The translations under genes were made by a program, and so were the position numbers. 64,000 bases of DNA. It comes from Nansenia antarctica (taxonomy: Eukaryota; Chordata; Actinopteri; Argentiniformes; Microstomatidae). Numbering within the stretch: position 1 is the first letter of the stretch; the number at the start of each line of letters is the position of its first letter. Shown one piece after another: positions 21,659 through 32,501 of this stretch. The notes beneath the pieces are model-generated. The model saw only the letters and a program-made list of their open reading frames with translations. It did no database searches and was not told the origin of the DNA. The stretch is from the NCBI GenBank assembly GCA_963989245.1, contig OZ022344.1, forward strand, positions 68,440,833 to 68,504,832, read 5' to 3'.

Positions 21659-21676
21659 GTCCCTTCGTGGTCGCCA
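21659..21676 (-). promoter_or_regulatory. Retroviral primer-binding site, tRNA-Arg(TCG)
   Basis: The minus strand reads TGGCGACCACGAAGGGAC, complementary over 18 nt to the 3' end of vertebrate tRNA-Arg(TCG) including CCA. It lies 4 nt downstream of the LTR end. Confidence 0.85.
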
Positions 21677-21680
21677 CTTA

Positions 21681-21930
21681 TGTCGAATATTTCTCTGTTT
21701 CAGTGATAAAAGAAGAGGTGAAAATTCCTGGCCAAAGTTTTAAAAGTATTTATTCAAAAAAGGTCGGGTCCTCAGATTACAGGCACACAAAACAGTCACA
21801 GTCGAGATAGTCAGCAGAGCAGGCCGCTCGTCCCTGAGCACAGAGTTTTATAGCCTTCCTTCTAGGCCTCTGATTGGCCTAGACCCTCGGGGGCGTGCAT
21901 GCGTGTGTGTGTGACTGCGCATGCGCGACA
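21681..21930 (-). repeat. 5' LTR of the endogenous retrovirus (250 bp)
   Basis: On the minus strand it starts TGTCG and ends CGACA, a 5-bp terminal inverted repeat. It holds a CCAAT box (GGCCAATCAG, about 21877-21868), a TATAAAA box (about 21852-21846) and AATAAA (about 21751-21746), the order expected for U3-R-U5. U3 is unusually short, about 80 bp to TATA. Confidence 0.87.
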
Positions 21931-22660
21931 ATTCAAAAGATCTTCCCGAGATCTTTTGTATTGAAATAATAAAAGTATTTAATAAAGTGTATTTGAAGTA
22001 ATAAAAATATACGTGTAATATGTGTAAAATATACGTGAATATATGTGTAAAATATACGTGAATATAAGAAGGCTATTAATGTGTAAAAATATACTACAAG
22101 ACTTTATAGGCAGGTCTAATATGCTTCCATTCATGCCCTATGGGATTACCTGTTCTTTAGTTTAGTCCTACCAGTTATAACTTTTCAAGGAGAAGATGAC
22201 ACTGAAAAGATGACAAATTGACACTCCTCAAACTAAACACCATCTTCTATTGTAAAATGAAGTCAATGAGACCACACCTTCACTGTGGAATTTTAAAAAT
22301 CCTCATCTGGAGAGTAGAGAAATGCTGTTCTTCCATTCAATGTCACTGAGGGTGAAAGGATGTACTCCACATGTAGTCGTGTCTATCGCAAAACAGAATG
22401 AGCAACAACCATATCTTTACACTCAAACATGCCGATTATGCATCAGTGTTGAGTGAACGACAATAGTGGAACTCCTCCCACATTCCTCTGGAGTATGAAA
22501 ACAATTCAGGTGAGGACCGACTTCACAGGTGACGACTGCCTTCACAGCGAGAGTCAATCAGCATTTCCTGTCGACCTCAACGCAAGATTATGCGAAGGTC
22601 AGAGTCACATGACCGGATCACCGAGCACCCTGCGGCTCCAAAGTACTGTGTATACCACAG
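21931..22660. other. AT-rich intergenic DNA, nothing recognised
   Basis: It contains an 11-bp-arm palindrome beside the LTR (AAAAGATCT ... AGATCTTTT, 21937-21959) and repeats of AATATACGTG at 22008-22060. No gene is supported. Confidence 0.5.
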
Positions 22661-22662
22661 CT

Positions 22663-22760
22663 GAGGCTGGTGGAGGTAGAAATTGGAGGACGGGCTCATT
22701 GTAAACCATGGACTAAAATGTGTGTTTTTGATACTATTCCTCATTCCATTCCTTTCTGAT
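22663..22760 (+). mobile_element. Fold-back MITE copy (one arm well preserved)
   Basis: It begins GAGGCTGGTGGAGGTAGAA and contains GGAGGACGGGCTCATTGTAA. The same family occurs at 48814-48943, 52550-52603 and 62960-63053. I recall a closely similar repeat from salmonid genomes. Confidence 0.75.
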
Positions 22761-22860
22761 TAAACTTCAGATTCAGAAAAGCCTGACCATTAACGTTGTG
22801 AACATTGCTTCATAACCTGGGCAACAGAGGAAGGAACAAAGACTGAATTTACAAAAAGGT

Positions 22861-22866
22861 TTTATT
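22861..22866 (-). terminator. Poly(A) signal of txn
   Basis: The minus strand has AATAAA (TTTATT on +), about 510 bp beyond the txn stop codon. It is the only good signal on that side. Confidence 0.7.
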
Positions 22867-22867
22867 A

Positions 22868-23095
22868 TCATACATTATTGACCAATACCTGGTGACAGAG
22901 GTACATTATTGACCAATCCCTGGTGACAGAGGTACATTATTGACCAATCCCTGGTGACAGAGGTACATTATTGACCAATCCCTGGTGACAGAGGTATATT
23001 ATTGACCAATCCCTGGTGACAGATGTATATTATTGGCCAATCAATGGTGACAGAGGTACATTATTGACCAATCCCTGGTGACCGAGGTACACGGG
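22868..23095 (+). repeat. 31-bp minisatellite in txn 3'UTR
   Basis: About seven copies of a unit containing TACATTATTGACCAATCCC and TGGTGACAGAGG. Confidence 0.9.
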
Positions 23096-23188
23096 TGAGA
23101 GCAGGGGGGGTGAGGGAGAGGGTGGAAGGCATACTGGCAGACAGTCACTCTCAATACGGATTCCTTGACAGTATATACAGCTCAGAAG

Positions 23189-23300
23189 AGACTGGATTGG
23201 AAGGGAAGGGCGGATGGAGAGACTGGATTGGAAGGGAAGGGCGGATGGAGAGACTGGATTGGAAAGGAAGGGCGGATGGAGAGACTGGATTGGGGAAGGG
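23189..23300 (+). repeat. Second 31-bp tandem repeat in txn 3'UTR
   Basis: About 3.5 copies of a unit starting AGACTGGATTGGAAGGG. Confidence 0.88.
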
Positions 23301-23377
23301 TGGCTGAAGAGAGAAGGGTGGATGTGGAGGGCGGGATTGAAGGCGGAAGGCATTGGGGGAACCAGACCGCTGCCTGC

Positions 23378-26300
23378 TTACTGGAGGCTGGCCACCATCT
23401 CCTTCAGCTTGGACGCATTGCACCCAGAGAACTGGTCCACCTGGGGAAGAGGAGAAGAAGAAGACAGTCAGCTTTATAGTCCAAGTTGGGTGCATTTTTT
23501 CGGGGGGGAAATACTTAGTTTTGTAATAACTGTTGATAAACAGAAAAAAATAAAAAATGAATAAATCACAAAATACAACTCAAGAATTCCCTGGAAGAAA
23601 AGGGATGACCAAACAATCTCCACACATCTTCTATCCACTCCTGTCAGATCCACAGGAGTGGGCCTACGCAAGGGGGTAGGAGATAAGGGGATTTTAATAG
23701 TCACCAATAGTCTGAATCTTGGTTGGACCAGGGGGGGATTCCATAAAGTTTGCTAAAGGAAAATCCAGGCTTATTCGGACAAATCTCACGAGAGTTATCA
23801 AAATTAAGCGTGTATTTTCCTTTAGCGACGTTGATGGAATACCCCCCCCCCAGTAGGCACAACGTAGCAAAGCATTTCGCAACAGAAAACAAAAATCAGT
23901 TCTCGCATTGTACAAACCGAGCGAGTACCTTCCCTGTTGCATTCCTGTTTCCAAATGTTGCTGTTTTTGCCAACAGAACAACATGACCCTAGTTGAATTC
24001 ATGCTTGGGGGAGTGTTTGGACGAGGCCAAGAAAAGGGAGAAATAGGACGCAGCATTGTCTTGGTACGCACAGATGCATCAGTGGTGTTTACACAATGCT
24101 GTGCTTGTAGAGTGTTGTTCTGTGTTTGTGACCGAGAGTTCCAAGTTCCAAGTTCACTTCCAAACATTTGACCTGAGCGGGAGGGGGGGCTCAGAGCAGG
24201 GGAGGGGGGGTCTGAGTTGGACCTACCAGCTTCTTGTTCTTGTAGAAATGGAATGTTGGCATGCTTTTGATATCACAGGAAGCAGCCACATCCTGGGAGA
24301 GAGAGAGAGAGAGAGATGGAGGGAGGGAGAGAGAGAGAGAAAGGAGAGAAGAGAGATATTAGACAACCACATCAGAACCAACTACAAGTGTTTAAAACAT
24401 TAACATCCTCCACAAAGTCCTTCAGAGGAGAACAGTGTCGCGCAGTGTCGTGAGAGAGAGACATACTCTCCAGGTCTCATAAGAAAACAACAACAAGCTG
24501 AAGGCTGGTGAACCACAATCACGTAAAGACGTAAAGTCTATGCCTCGGTTTCAGCTATGCAGCGCATGATCTGATCCTGTGTGACATTTTACATTCATCT
24601 GAGCAGCGTGAGATGTGGTCTGTGTCTGTGTGTGTGTGTGTGTGTGTCCTGGGGGGTATTCCACGAACGTTGATTAGTATATCGGCGATAAAAATAAATG
24701 CCGCGATCAGGCAACTCGTGATTGGAATTCAAGCCTCAGGTGATTCCTCGAACGAGTATCAGGCTTGTGTCATGAGTGTTCACAGAACACCGGCTTAGAA
24801 ATCCTCCATATGGGCGCATGCACGCAGACATAAAGAGCCCAGAATAGTCGAACCGTCGAAATGAAGATACTCCACTCTGCAGGGGTCCTACTTTTGCGCA
24901 GCATTCCTACTTATTGATCTTTATGAAGACGAAAAATAAGATGTAAAATAGTGCAATACTGCCGCAATTAACAAGGCGAGGGAAATGGTTTGGCAAGAAA
25001 TTGCTGACCGATTAAATGCGTAGGTCATACTAGCCCCAGTTATTGTTATATGTTCATATTTTAATAAATGAATATTTACTACTGTGGTGATATCAGCAGC
25101 AGGATACATACAACTATATCGTCACGATGGCATAGTGGTATTGGCCGCTGCCATAGTATTTATTTGTCATTTTAAGACGGTGGTTCAAATCCCTCTTCTG
25201 ACACACTTTTTACTGCATTTCGTTGTCTGAATCTAATCTAAAATCTCATCTAAAAAAGTATGTAGGCTATAAAATGATGGTGCAGGCTAATTTACAAGAA
25301 CTGACACGATTACAATGGTGTTTGAAGCCTTTCTGAGTAGTAAATTATGTTCTTCTAACTGGACCCTGGATTTGGCATAGATATTTTTTTCTTATGATTA
25401 CTGATGGATAGATGATTCACTTAGACAGATATATCTATTGTAAATCGATTTGCATGAAGGCTTCGGTTAAATGTAAAAAAAAAGAAAAGGTCTCGAACTC
25501 GCAACCTTTGGAACTCTAGCTGGCTGCCTTAACCACTGCGCCAGCCACACCGCTGTGATGACGGCAATGCAAGTTGATAGACATACCTATTTTATTTTAC
25601 ACTTTTTTATTTATCTATCTATCGATCTATCACAATTTCAAAATATCAAGTTATCTATCTATCGATCGATCACCTATTTTATTTTACAATTTTTATTTAT
25701 CTTTCGATCTATCACACTTTCAAAATATCAAGTTATCTATCTATCGATCGATCACACTTTCAAAATATCAAATTATCTATCTATCTCGTAAAAAGTGGGA
25801 ACTAACATTTCCTAAAAGACATTTGAGGAACTGTCGTTCGGGATGTAGTTTCCGCCTGTGAACCATTTTTGAAGCACGCATTACCTAAACCAGCCTGTAA
25901 GTCTGCTCGCGACCAGAATTACTCAGAAGGATTGGTTGCATAGCAACCAAGCAGCGAATTATTTGAGCCACATTGATGAAACCGAACGTAAGCTTAAATT
26001 AGCGCCTGGATCTGATTTAAACCTGGATCAGAGTTAATCGCGCATTGTGGAACAGGGCCCTGGAGGGAGAGAGGTGTGTGTGTGGGTGTGTCTCCTGGAG
26101 GTAAAGAGGTGTGTGTGTGTGTGTGTGTACACTCACCGCTGCATCGTCCACATCCACCTTCAGAAAGACGACGCCGCCGTTTGCTGCATCTTCAGACAAC
26201 ACCTGAGGAAGAGGAGGAGTGAGTCACATAAACACCACAGCATCACAAGGATAAACACCACAGCATCACAATGATAACTCAACAAACCACCCCCTGACCC

Positions 26301-29300
26301 TCCAATAGGTTAGGATGAGATTCCACCAAATGGCTGCACTTATACAGCGCCTTATTCCGAAGCAATTTGCAATGGCCTCTCATTCACCCGCCCGCCCACA
26401 CACACACCGGCAGCAATGGCAGCAAGCTTCCATGCAAGGCGCCGGCCCGCTCATTGGGAGCAATTCGGGGTTCTTGCCCAAGGACACTCCGACATGTGGA
26501 CAGGAGGGGATCGAACCGCCGACCTTGCGATCATTAGCCACCGACTCAACCTCCTGAGACACAGCCGTCCCCAAATTGCTTACTTCTATTCAACCTTTAC
26601 AGATCTAACGCTTAGAAACCTGGTGTGTTCCATCAACGTTGCTAAATGAAAATCTAGGCTTATTTTGAGAATGTCTTGCGAGTCTTATAGCGAGCTGGGA
26701 GGACACAAGGAATTCAGTTCCTAACAATTGAGAAAGGCGTCCATAACTGTGAGGTAAACCTACCTTGAAGACGGGGCCGATGGTCTGGCAGGGTCCGCAC
26801 CACGTGGCGGTGAAGTCCACCACCACCAGCTTGTCTCCAGCCTGGGCCAGCGCCTCATCAAATTCCTCCTGTGAGACAAAACCAGAAGAAGAAGAAGGTT
26901 TTATTGGCCATGCAATCAACTTGTCAGTCAATGGAGCTATCGCTAAGCCACGCCCCAAAATATAAATTGTCCAATCACAGCAAAAGTCACGACAGGCAGA
27001 AAACTCAGACAAACAACTCGCTGATATCTGATGGTGAAAAGCTTCTAGAAGAAATATTCTTGTCATCTTTAAAAAAAACAACGTCTATTACTTGCTGTGG
27101 TAAATCAGAAATCAGAAATTTGCCAACTGTATTTGCCATTGTAAGTCATTGAATGTCAGTCAGTCAGTCAGTCAGTCAGTCAGTGAAGCGTTGTTTGTTT
27201 GAGTTTTCAAAGGGGGCGTGGCTTAGCGATAGGTCAATTGTTGGAATTTGGTATGTTTTGCTCTCGGTGCAGCCCCTGGAGCAATTAGAGGTCTCCTGAG
27301 GTGGGGATCGAACCAGCGACCTCCAGAGAGGAGATGTTAAGACCACAAAGACAACAAAGTATTTCACATAATGTCTGTGGAACAAATTACAGAGTTGTCC
27401 CCAAAGAACGTAAGTTGGTAAGTGGTGCTGTGCCACACTGTGAACCTGGGAGCGCCACAACGTAAACATTTCATGGCAAATTAAACTACAAGTTTCAACA
27501 AGTCAAATTTAAGGCCTTTTAGGCCTTTTTAAAGACCTCTTTGGATAGAATTTTAGACCTATTAGCGACACCATGTGATAGCTTTTTTTTTTAATTATTA
27601 GTAACGACAGAGTTTCTGCAGTATTTTAGTGCATTTTACCTTGAATAAACACATGTCAGGTTTTGATAATTATAATACAGCACCACGCTGTCCAGTTCAC
27701 CACCTAGGAATCATAATGTAGCAGAATATGCTGTTGTTATGTTTATATGTTATGTGGTAGTGGGGTAGATGCTGAATTAATTAAAGTATTTGTTATATTA
27801 TAAGATATTATTTAATTAATTCAGCATCGAGCCCACTACCACATAACATACGACATGTCACATACGCAGATAACAACCCAAACTTGAGCTCTGTCTAACA
27901 TCACGTCCTTAAGGATGTTTAAGACAATACTTTGTTTACGCGAGTGCTTTATTTAAAATCTTCCTTCTTCTCGCATGTTTGACTGTCAATAGCCTCTGGC
28001 CTGAGCATAGATTAGCCTACTTTTTCTTGCGATGACTGATCGATGGATGATTCACTTACTTAGACAAATGTATTTGTTGTAAGTCGCTTTGGATAAAGGC
28101 ATCTGCTAAATGCAAAATAAGTGCTGGCTAGACCACAGTGAGTGATTTGTAATCAAAGCTAACCATTTAGTCACCCATGTAAAATGTTATCCAATAAATC
28201 ACTAAACCATTGTGCACAAATGATGGATGATGCAGAGAGGAGGTAGTAGGAAATAACTAACCTGGGACAAAAGCTACCAGCCTACACACACCCTAACCCT
28301 AACACACCCTAACTCCCCTATTACAGCCCGGCGGGTCGGGTTGCAGAGTTACCGGCACAGCCACTCGCATACAATGAGACGAGGGGGACGGGAGTAATAA
28401 TCTAATCGGCGATGTCTTTCTTTTCTTTGTGCGCTGTACAATAGCCTGGGCTGTCAGACCGCATTGCACAACGTGTCTAATCCGCAGCGCATGATCCGCG
28501 ATCGACGACACATTTCAACCGCTAGCGAAAAATAAAACAACTCAATACAATTATACACATCGACGAATGGGCTCTTCTCGTTTTGGTGAGCAGGAATGAA
28601 GGAACCCCAGTCCTCCTGTACTGTGCAGCTGTGATGTACTGCTGGACAATTTCCCAATTACGTTGCAAACCGCTAAGCCACAGAAAATTAATTAAAACCA
28701 GAAAAACCGACCCTTTTGATAAGAGAATAAGAAATTATTTTTTTTCAAGTAGGGACTAAAAAACATATGTTTTAATATTGCCTTTAAATGACTCAATGTT
28801 GATGATTATATAATGATTAATTAATGCACTTTGAGCTGCGACGTATAGCAGGAAAAGTGCTATACAAATGAAGGTTATTATTGTTAATTAAGAACACATT
28901 TGGAATGCTGGTGTGCCAGCATGCACAGACCCGACATCATAGGACAATGTTGCACCCTAGCGGCCAGATGGTGTCGATTGCGTTGAGATAATTATCGTGA
29001 TTTTATATTTGTGTCTTCCTGCAATGCCAATGTTGAAGAACCTATGGCAAAGATGTTTTTACTCTTGTGTATTGGATGTAATAAATAAATAAAAAATCCT
29101 GATTCTGAGAGCTAAGTACAACTTGTCAAGAGGAAAGGTCACCACGTGACTTATCGCGAACAATGGCTGCGTTCTGTAAATTCGCTCTGGAATCTGATCA
29201 GCACTCATGGAATGCCTCTTGTCCAATCAAATGACTTGGTCCCCTTTATGATGTTTGAGGCCAGTGTGCGCTCCGGCGATCTGAGCAAATTTTACGAACG

Positions 29301-30029
29301 CACCCTAGGTGTGTAGCCATCTAAGCACGCTACGTAGAAATCATATGACATTCGCTCATAATATAATAGTTATTGACCACCTACTATTTTTTTTAACGAT
29401 GTTATATTGCGACTAGAAAGTTAGACATTCTGCGAATCCTGACTAGGAAATATGTGACGAATCTGGAGCACATAATGTCATTACCACTGTTGAGGATGAC
29501 ACAGCACTATATATAACTCGTGTCTGCTTATCAGATCAGATGCTTAGCCGTATAAATGAATCACAGTGAACAAAATGTTCTTCCCGACTTAGCACATGCC
29601 TGCTGCTTTAAAAGCTATCTAACCGGTTATGTAAAATGTTTACAAGACAGGTGGAGGTAACTAAACTGGTAATGTTGAATGGCAGGAGTCAGGACAACAA
29701 CATGGCGAATCCATGGTTTCCACACACACACACACACGTCTCATTTTAGCAGACGCCTTTATCCAAAGCGACTTACAACAAATACATTTGTCTAAGTCAA
29801 AAATACATTTAGTCAATCATCTACCAATCAATCAGTCATAGCAAGAGAAAGTAATCTATGCCATTTCTGCTACCCCGGTCTGTCCCTTGCCTTGTCAGGT
29901 CCCATGGTGTGACTTGTTCAACTTTGATGCAGGCGAACAGCGAGCCATCGTGGATTAAAGCACTGCTCTTTACGCGTCAATAAAAGTCCCGCGCTTGTGT
30001 CTCACCTGAGTTTCGATAATGTTGATCAT
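23378..30029 (-). CDS. txn: Thioredoxin, 5 coding exons
   Basis: Coding exons on the minus strand, in order: 30029-30006, 26868-26764, 26202-26137, 24292-24227 and 23440-23378 (stop TAA). All junctions are GT-AG in phase 0, and the product is 107 residues, the usual length. The thioredoxin fold is clear: FTATWCGPC puts the redox pair at C32 and C35 as in human TXN. The KVDVDD strand and the cis-proline segment SMPTFHFYKN follow, and a C-terminal helix closes the fold. It is a cytosolic disulfide reductase that works with thioredoxin reductase. Introns carry a SINE, MITEs and microsatellites; the intron after exon 1 is 3.1 kb. The 3'UTR consists largely of two minisatellites. Confidence 0.96.
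23731..23850 (+). mobile_element. Fold-back MITE (GGGGTATTCC family)
   Basis: Inverted arms with GGAAAATCCAGGCTTATT on the left and TTTTCCTTTAGCGACGTTGA plus GGAATACCCCCC on the right. Related copies are at 48535-48654, 49465-49622 and a part-copy near 26620. Confidence 0.8.
24651..26065 (+). mobile_element. Possible composite mobile element with tRNA-derived modules
   Basis: The left side has GGGGGGTATTCCACGAACGT; the right side, inverted, reads GGCCCTGTTCCACAATGCGC. These are similar but not identical ends. Inside lie a tRNA-like module at about 25125-25200 (ATGGCATAGTGGTATTGGCC ... GGTTCAAATCCC) and an inverted tRNA-like module at about 25490-25550. A TATCTATCGATC array lies at 25605-25790. 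The single-element interpretation is uncertain; it lies in a txn intron. Confidence 0.4.
26329..26572 (-). mobile_element. SINE, same family as in cxcl8 3'UTR
   Basis: The minus strand starts GGGACGGCTGTGTCTCAGGA, has GGTTCGATCCCC as B-box and the CCTTGGGCAAGAACCCC body, and ends with the GCTTCGGAATAAGGCGC tail. It sits in txn intron 2. Confidence 0.87.
26884..27245 (+). repeat. Fold-back repeat in txn intron 1
   Basis: GGAGCTATCGCTAAGCCACG at about 26931-26950 has its inverted counterpart GTGGCTTAGCGATAGG near 27218-27233. (GTCA)n lies at 27156-27184. The (GAA)n-GGTTTTATT head matches 52315-52340. Confidence 0.55.
27747..27849 (+). mobile_element. Fold-back MITE (103 bp) in txn intron 1
   Basis: The left arm ATGTTATGTGGTAGTGGG and GATGCTGAATTAATT are mirrored by the right arm ending CCCACTACCACATAACAT. 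Confidence 0.85.
28030..28890. repeat. Dispersed repeat tails in txn intron 1
   Basis: 28030-28115 is the GATTCACTTACTTAGA / CTGCTAAATG family. 28780-28885 is an L2-like LINE 3' tail with TATACAAATGAAGG and a short ATT-rich end. Confidence 0.65.
29164..29306 (+). mobile_element. MITE (GGCTGCGTTC family) in txn intron 1
   Basis: Starts GGCTGCGTTCTGTAAATTCG and ends with inverted ACGAACGCA. It shares CTCATGGAATGCCTCTTGTCC with the element at 56284-56426, where it is inverted. Confidence 0.75.
29735..29865 (-). repeat. Dispersed fish repeat tail in txn intron 1
   Basis: Inverted copy of the family at 8580: TTTTAGCAGACGCCTTTATC followed by AAAGCGACTTACAACAAA. Confidence 0.7.
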
Positions 30030-30430
30030 GTTCTTGGAGAGGCGTGGGACCAGATGTCTAGTGAGAGCTCGGCGCGTCTGTCACGTCCAGCGTTTGGTCT
30101 CGAACGAGGGAAAGAGAGGAATCCACTATGCACACTCCTCCCTGCTTCCGCCCGGGTCAGGACAACCCCTGAAACAGCGCGTTATGCTAATGTGCCTCAT
30201 GGCCTGCCCCCTCCACTATGGAAGCATATAGTAGACTAAATTCAAATGCTAATGCAATATGAGATTGCAATTGCATGTTCCACTTTGCATGCATTCTTTC
30301 AGACAATATTCAAATTCGAATGCAATTCTAATGATTTGCATTTTCATTTTCATGTACCTGATGTGCACATTCGCATATATACATAATTCACATATATATA
30401 TATATATATATATAATATTACATCTATCAA

Positions 30431-31826
30431 CTATCAGTTCCTTTTATTTAGTTCCTTGTTGCACTACTAATATGTAGTATTATTAGCATCGTGGATATGC
30501 ATGCAGGTTTAAATTCAGATGCTGCCTGCTACGACTGGTGAATTGATGATTCACTTGCTTAGTCAAATGTGTCGATCGTAAAGTCGCTTTGGAATAAGCG
30601 GCGTCTGCTAAATGGCAAAAATGTAAATGTACATGGGAGGGACAGACCCCCCCCCCCCGCGCAAATGTGGAGTTAGCGTTTATTGCAAAAACTGTTGCGG
30701 AAGTAATCCAAAGCAGTATCAGGATGAGAAGTTATTGATGATTATTATATTCATGTTTTTTGTGTGTTTCTACACACATTTGACAGTTATGATTAATTAC
30801 CACGTGATGTTTATCATGATGTAGGCCTACCCTAGTTAGATGTTTATTAGGGATGCACGATATGCATTTTTCCCAACCGATACCGATAACCGATGTTTAC
30901 CCGCTTCTCGTGGCCGATAACCGATATGATAACCGATATGATAACAGATATAATTTCACAGTTGATAACCTGTAGTTCATGCACACCTGAAGGTAAGAAA
31001 GGCTATGTAGTGAGCAAAGATTGATGATTTAATATTCCATAGTGATCTCACCAAATCTAACTTACATTACCAGGGCTTAAAGTGGGAAAAAATCCTGTGC
31101 CTGAAACTTTTTCTTGGGGAGGGGGTCACAGTTTGAGATATTGGGAGAGCGGGTACAGAAGACAGCTTCTTGTCTCAATGTTTAAATGCATTAATACTAT
31201 TTTATAGTCAACACAAAATATATGTCTCAATGTTAAAATGCATTAATACTGTTTTATACTCAATACAAAATAAAATAATATTTTCAGATGTCTTTAAAAG
31301 AACAAACTGATTAAATAACTTAAGGCCAAACTGATTAAATCACTTAAGGCCAAACTGATTGCATCACTTATTAAGCCACTATCACTATAACAATAGATCA
31401 ATAGATCTACATCAAGTAGAATACTGATGACTAGTGACCAGTCAAGACCATTGGACTCCAGGATATCTTTGAGCTCCTGCATGAGGGCTGACGAGTTGGC
31501 GATGTTTACTTTCGGTCGGTTGCACCACTTCTTACTAAGTACAAACTAACCCTAGTTATAGCGTAAGTATTTACTAAATCAAGATTTAGTCACTACTAAA
31601 CTTGAATGGGTTGCACCAAGCACACTAGTTATGACGTAGAGCTACCTAGTAGTAACTACTAAATATGTATACATACCCCTAGGGTGGTGTAAGTTATAAC
31701 TAACTCGTAGCTAACCGTAGTTACCTCAGCGGATATAAAGTAGCTAACCTGCATGCATATCCACGATGCTAATAATACTACATATTAGTAGTGCAACAGG
31801 AACTAAATAATAAAAGGAACTGATAG
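30431..31826. repeat. Long inverted repeat, about 80-bp arms 1.2 kb apart
   Basis: 30431-30509 and 31746-31826 are near-perfect reverse complements (CTATCAGTTCCTTTTATT... / ...AATAAAAGGAACTGATAG). They differ only by two small indels. The interior holds a dispersed repeat tail (30535-30630), a C-run and AT-rich DNA with no gene. It may be a non-autonomous DNA transposon or an inverted duplication. Confidence 0.8.
30848..30960 (+). mobile_element. Remnant resembling a hAT-type terminal region
   Basis: TAGGGATGCACGATAT followed by repeated CGATAACCGATATGATAA words, as at the ends of some hAT elements. The other end was not found. Confidence 0.4.
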
Positions 31827-32290
31827 CAGTATAGTTTCCCCTCTACAAACAGTGTAGACTGTTTTCTGTTAGCAGTAGCATTCATAATTTTCCTTCTTGT
31901 GTCAATATTTGGTCCATGTGAGAATAACAGAGAAACTGACCCTGGAAATATGCATATCCAAAACGTAAATTATTCAATTGCAAAATGTAAGTTAGAAAAT
32001 AACATCTCCTATACACTGGTCATTCTGATTAAATTCAATATAACTAAATTAAAACCTGCTATAATGTGGGTTTAAAGGCCGTAATATCTACAAAGTGACA
32101 TGTCCATACTGTATATGGCATATGGCTTTCAGACACCATGGCGATGAGATAACCTGAAACAGTGAATTGTATAGATGTGTGAAAAGAAGACGATTAACGA
32201 TCTTAAGAAAGAGCTAAAGTGAAATGATAGAACAAGGTGGATAATCTGGGAGTGAGAAAGCAGTGTTCAAAATGTGCTCAGTGATGATGA
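31287..32290. other. Intergenic AT-rich DNA
   Basis: Three copies of a roughly 26-bp unit AACTTAAGGCCAAACTGATT lie at about 31300-31365. Otherwise no gene or known element was recognised, apart from the right arm of the long inverted repeat. Confidence 0.5.
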
Positions 32291-32308
32291 CATGGGACCC
32301 CAGAAAAA

Positions 32309-32499
32309 AACTCTCCTCGGGGACCACCAGCCGTTCCACATATTTGATCTGTTCCACCACCAGCACACCGGATTCAACTAATCAAGTGCAAAGCAATTAT
32401 GGTTTGTACTTGATTAGTTGAATCAGGTGTGCTGGTGGAGGAACAGATCAAATATGTGGAACGGCTGGTGGTCCCCGAGGAGAGGTTTGAGAACCACTG
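32309..32499 (+). mobile_element. hAT-type palindromic MITE (left tip eroded)
   Basis: The right end reads GGTTTGAGAACCACTG, the inverse of the CAGTGGTTCTCAAACC terminus of hAT elements. The arms CTCCTCGGGGACCACCAGCC ... GGCTGGTGGTCCCCGAGGAG are perfect inverts. It is related to 58690-58855. Confidence 0.88.
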
Positions 32500-32501
32500 C
32501 T

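Larger units (their letters stand above)
16127..21930 (-). mobile_element. Endogenous retrovirus, 5' half (LTR, PBS, leader, gag, protease)
   Basis: Read on the minus strand: a 250-bp LTR (21930-21681), a primer-binding site complementary to the 3' end of tRNA-Arg(TCG), a 2.4-kb leader, gag, an in-frame TAG and a protease frame. Reverse transcriptase, integrase, env and the 3' LTR are absent; similarity ends near 16127. Snakehead retrovirus is a fish retrovirus I recall as using tRNA-Arg, so an epsilon- or SnRV-like relationship is possible but not shown. It is a partial, defective copy. Confidence 0.88.

Noticed and set aside
21931..21965. Palindrome beside the retroviral LTR as part of the LTR
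   Set aside because: The TGTCG/CGACA ends place the LTR limit at 21930, and the palindrome is flanking DNA.
22453..22704. An 83-codon frame upstream of txn 3' end
   Set aside because: It runs into a MITE arm and has no recognisable similarity.
25125..25200. A tRNA gene
   Set aside because: Only A- and B-box similarity without paired acceptor arms. Read as a SINE module.
28282..28320. Interstitial telomeric repeat (CCCTAA)n
   Set aside because: Only two or three imperfect units mixed with CACACCCTAAC.
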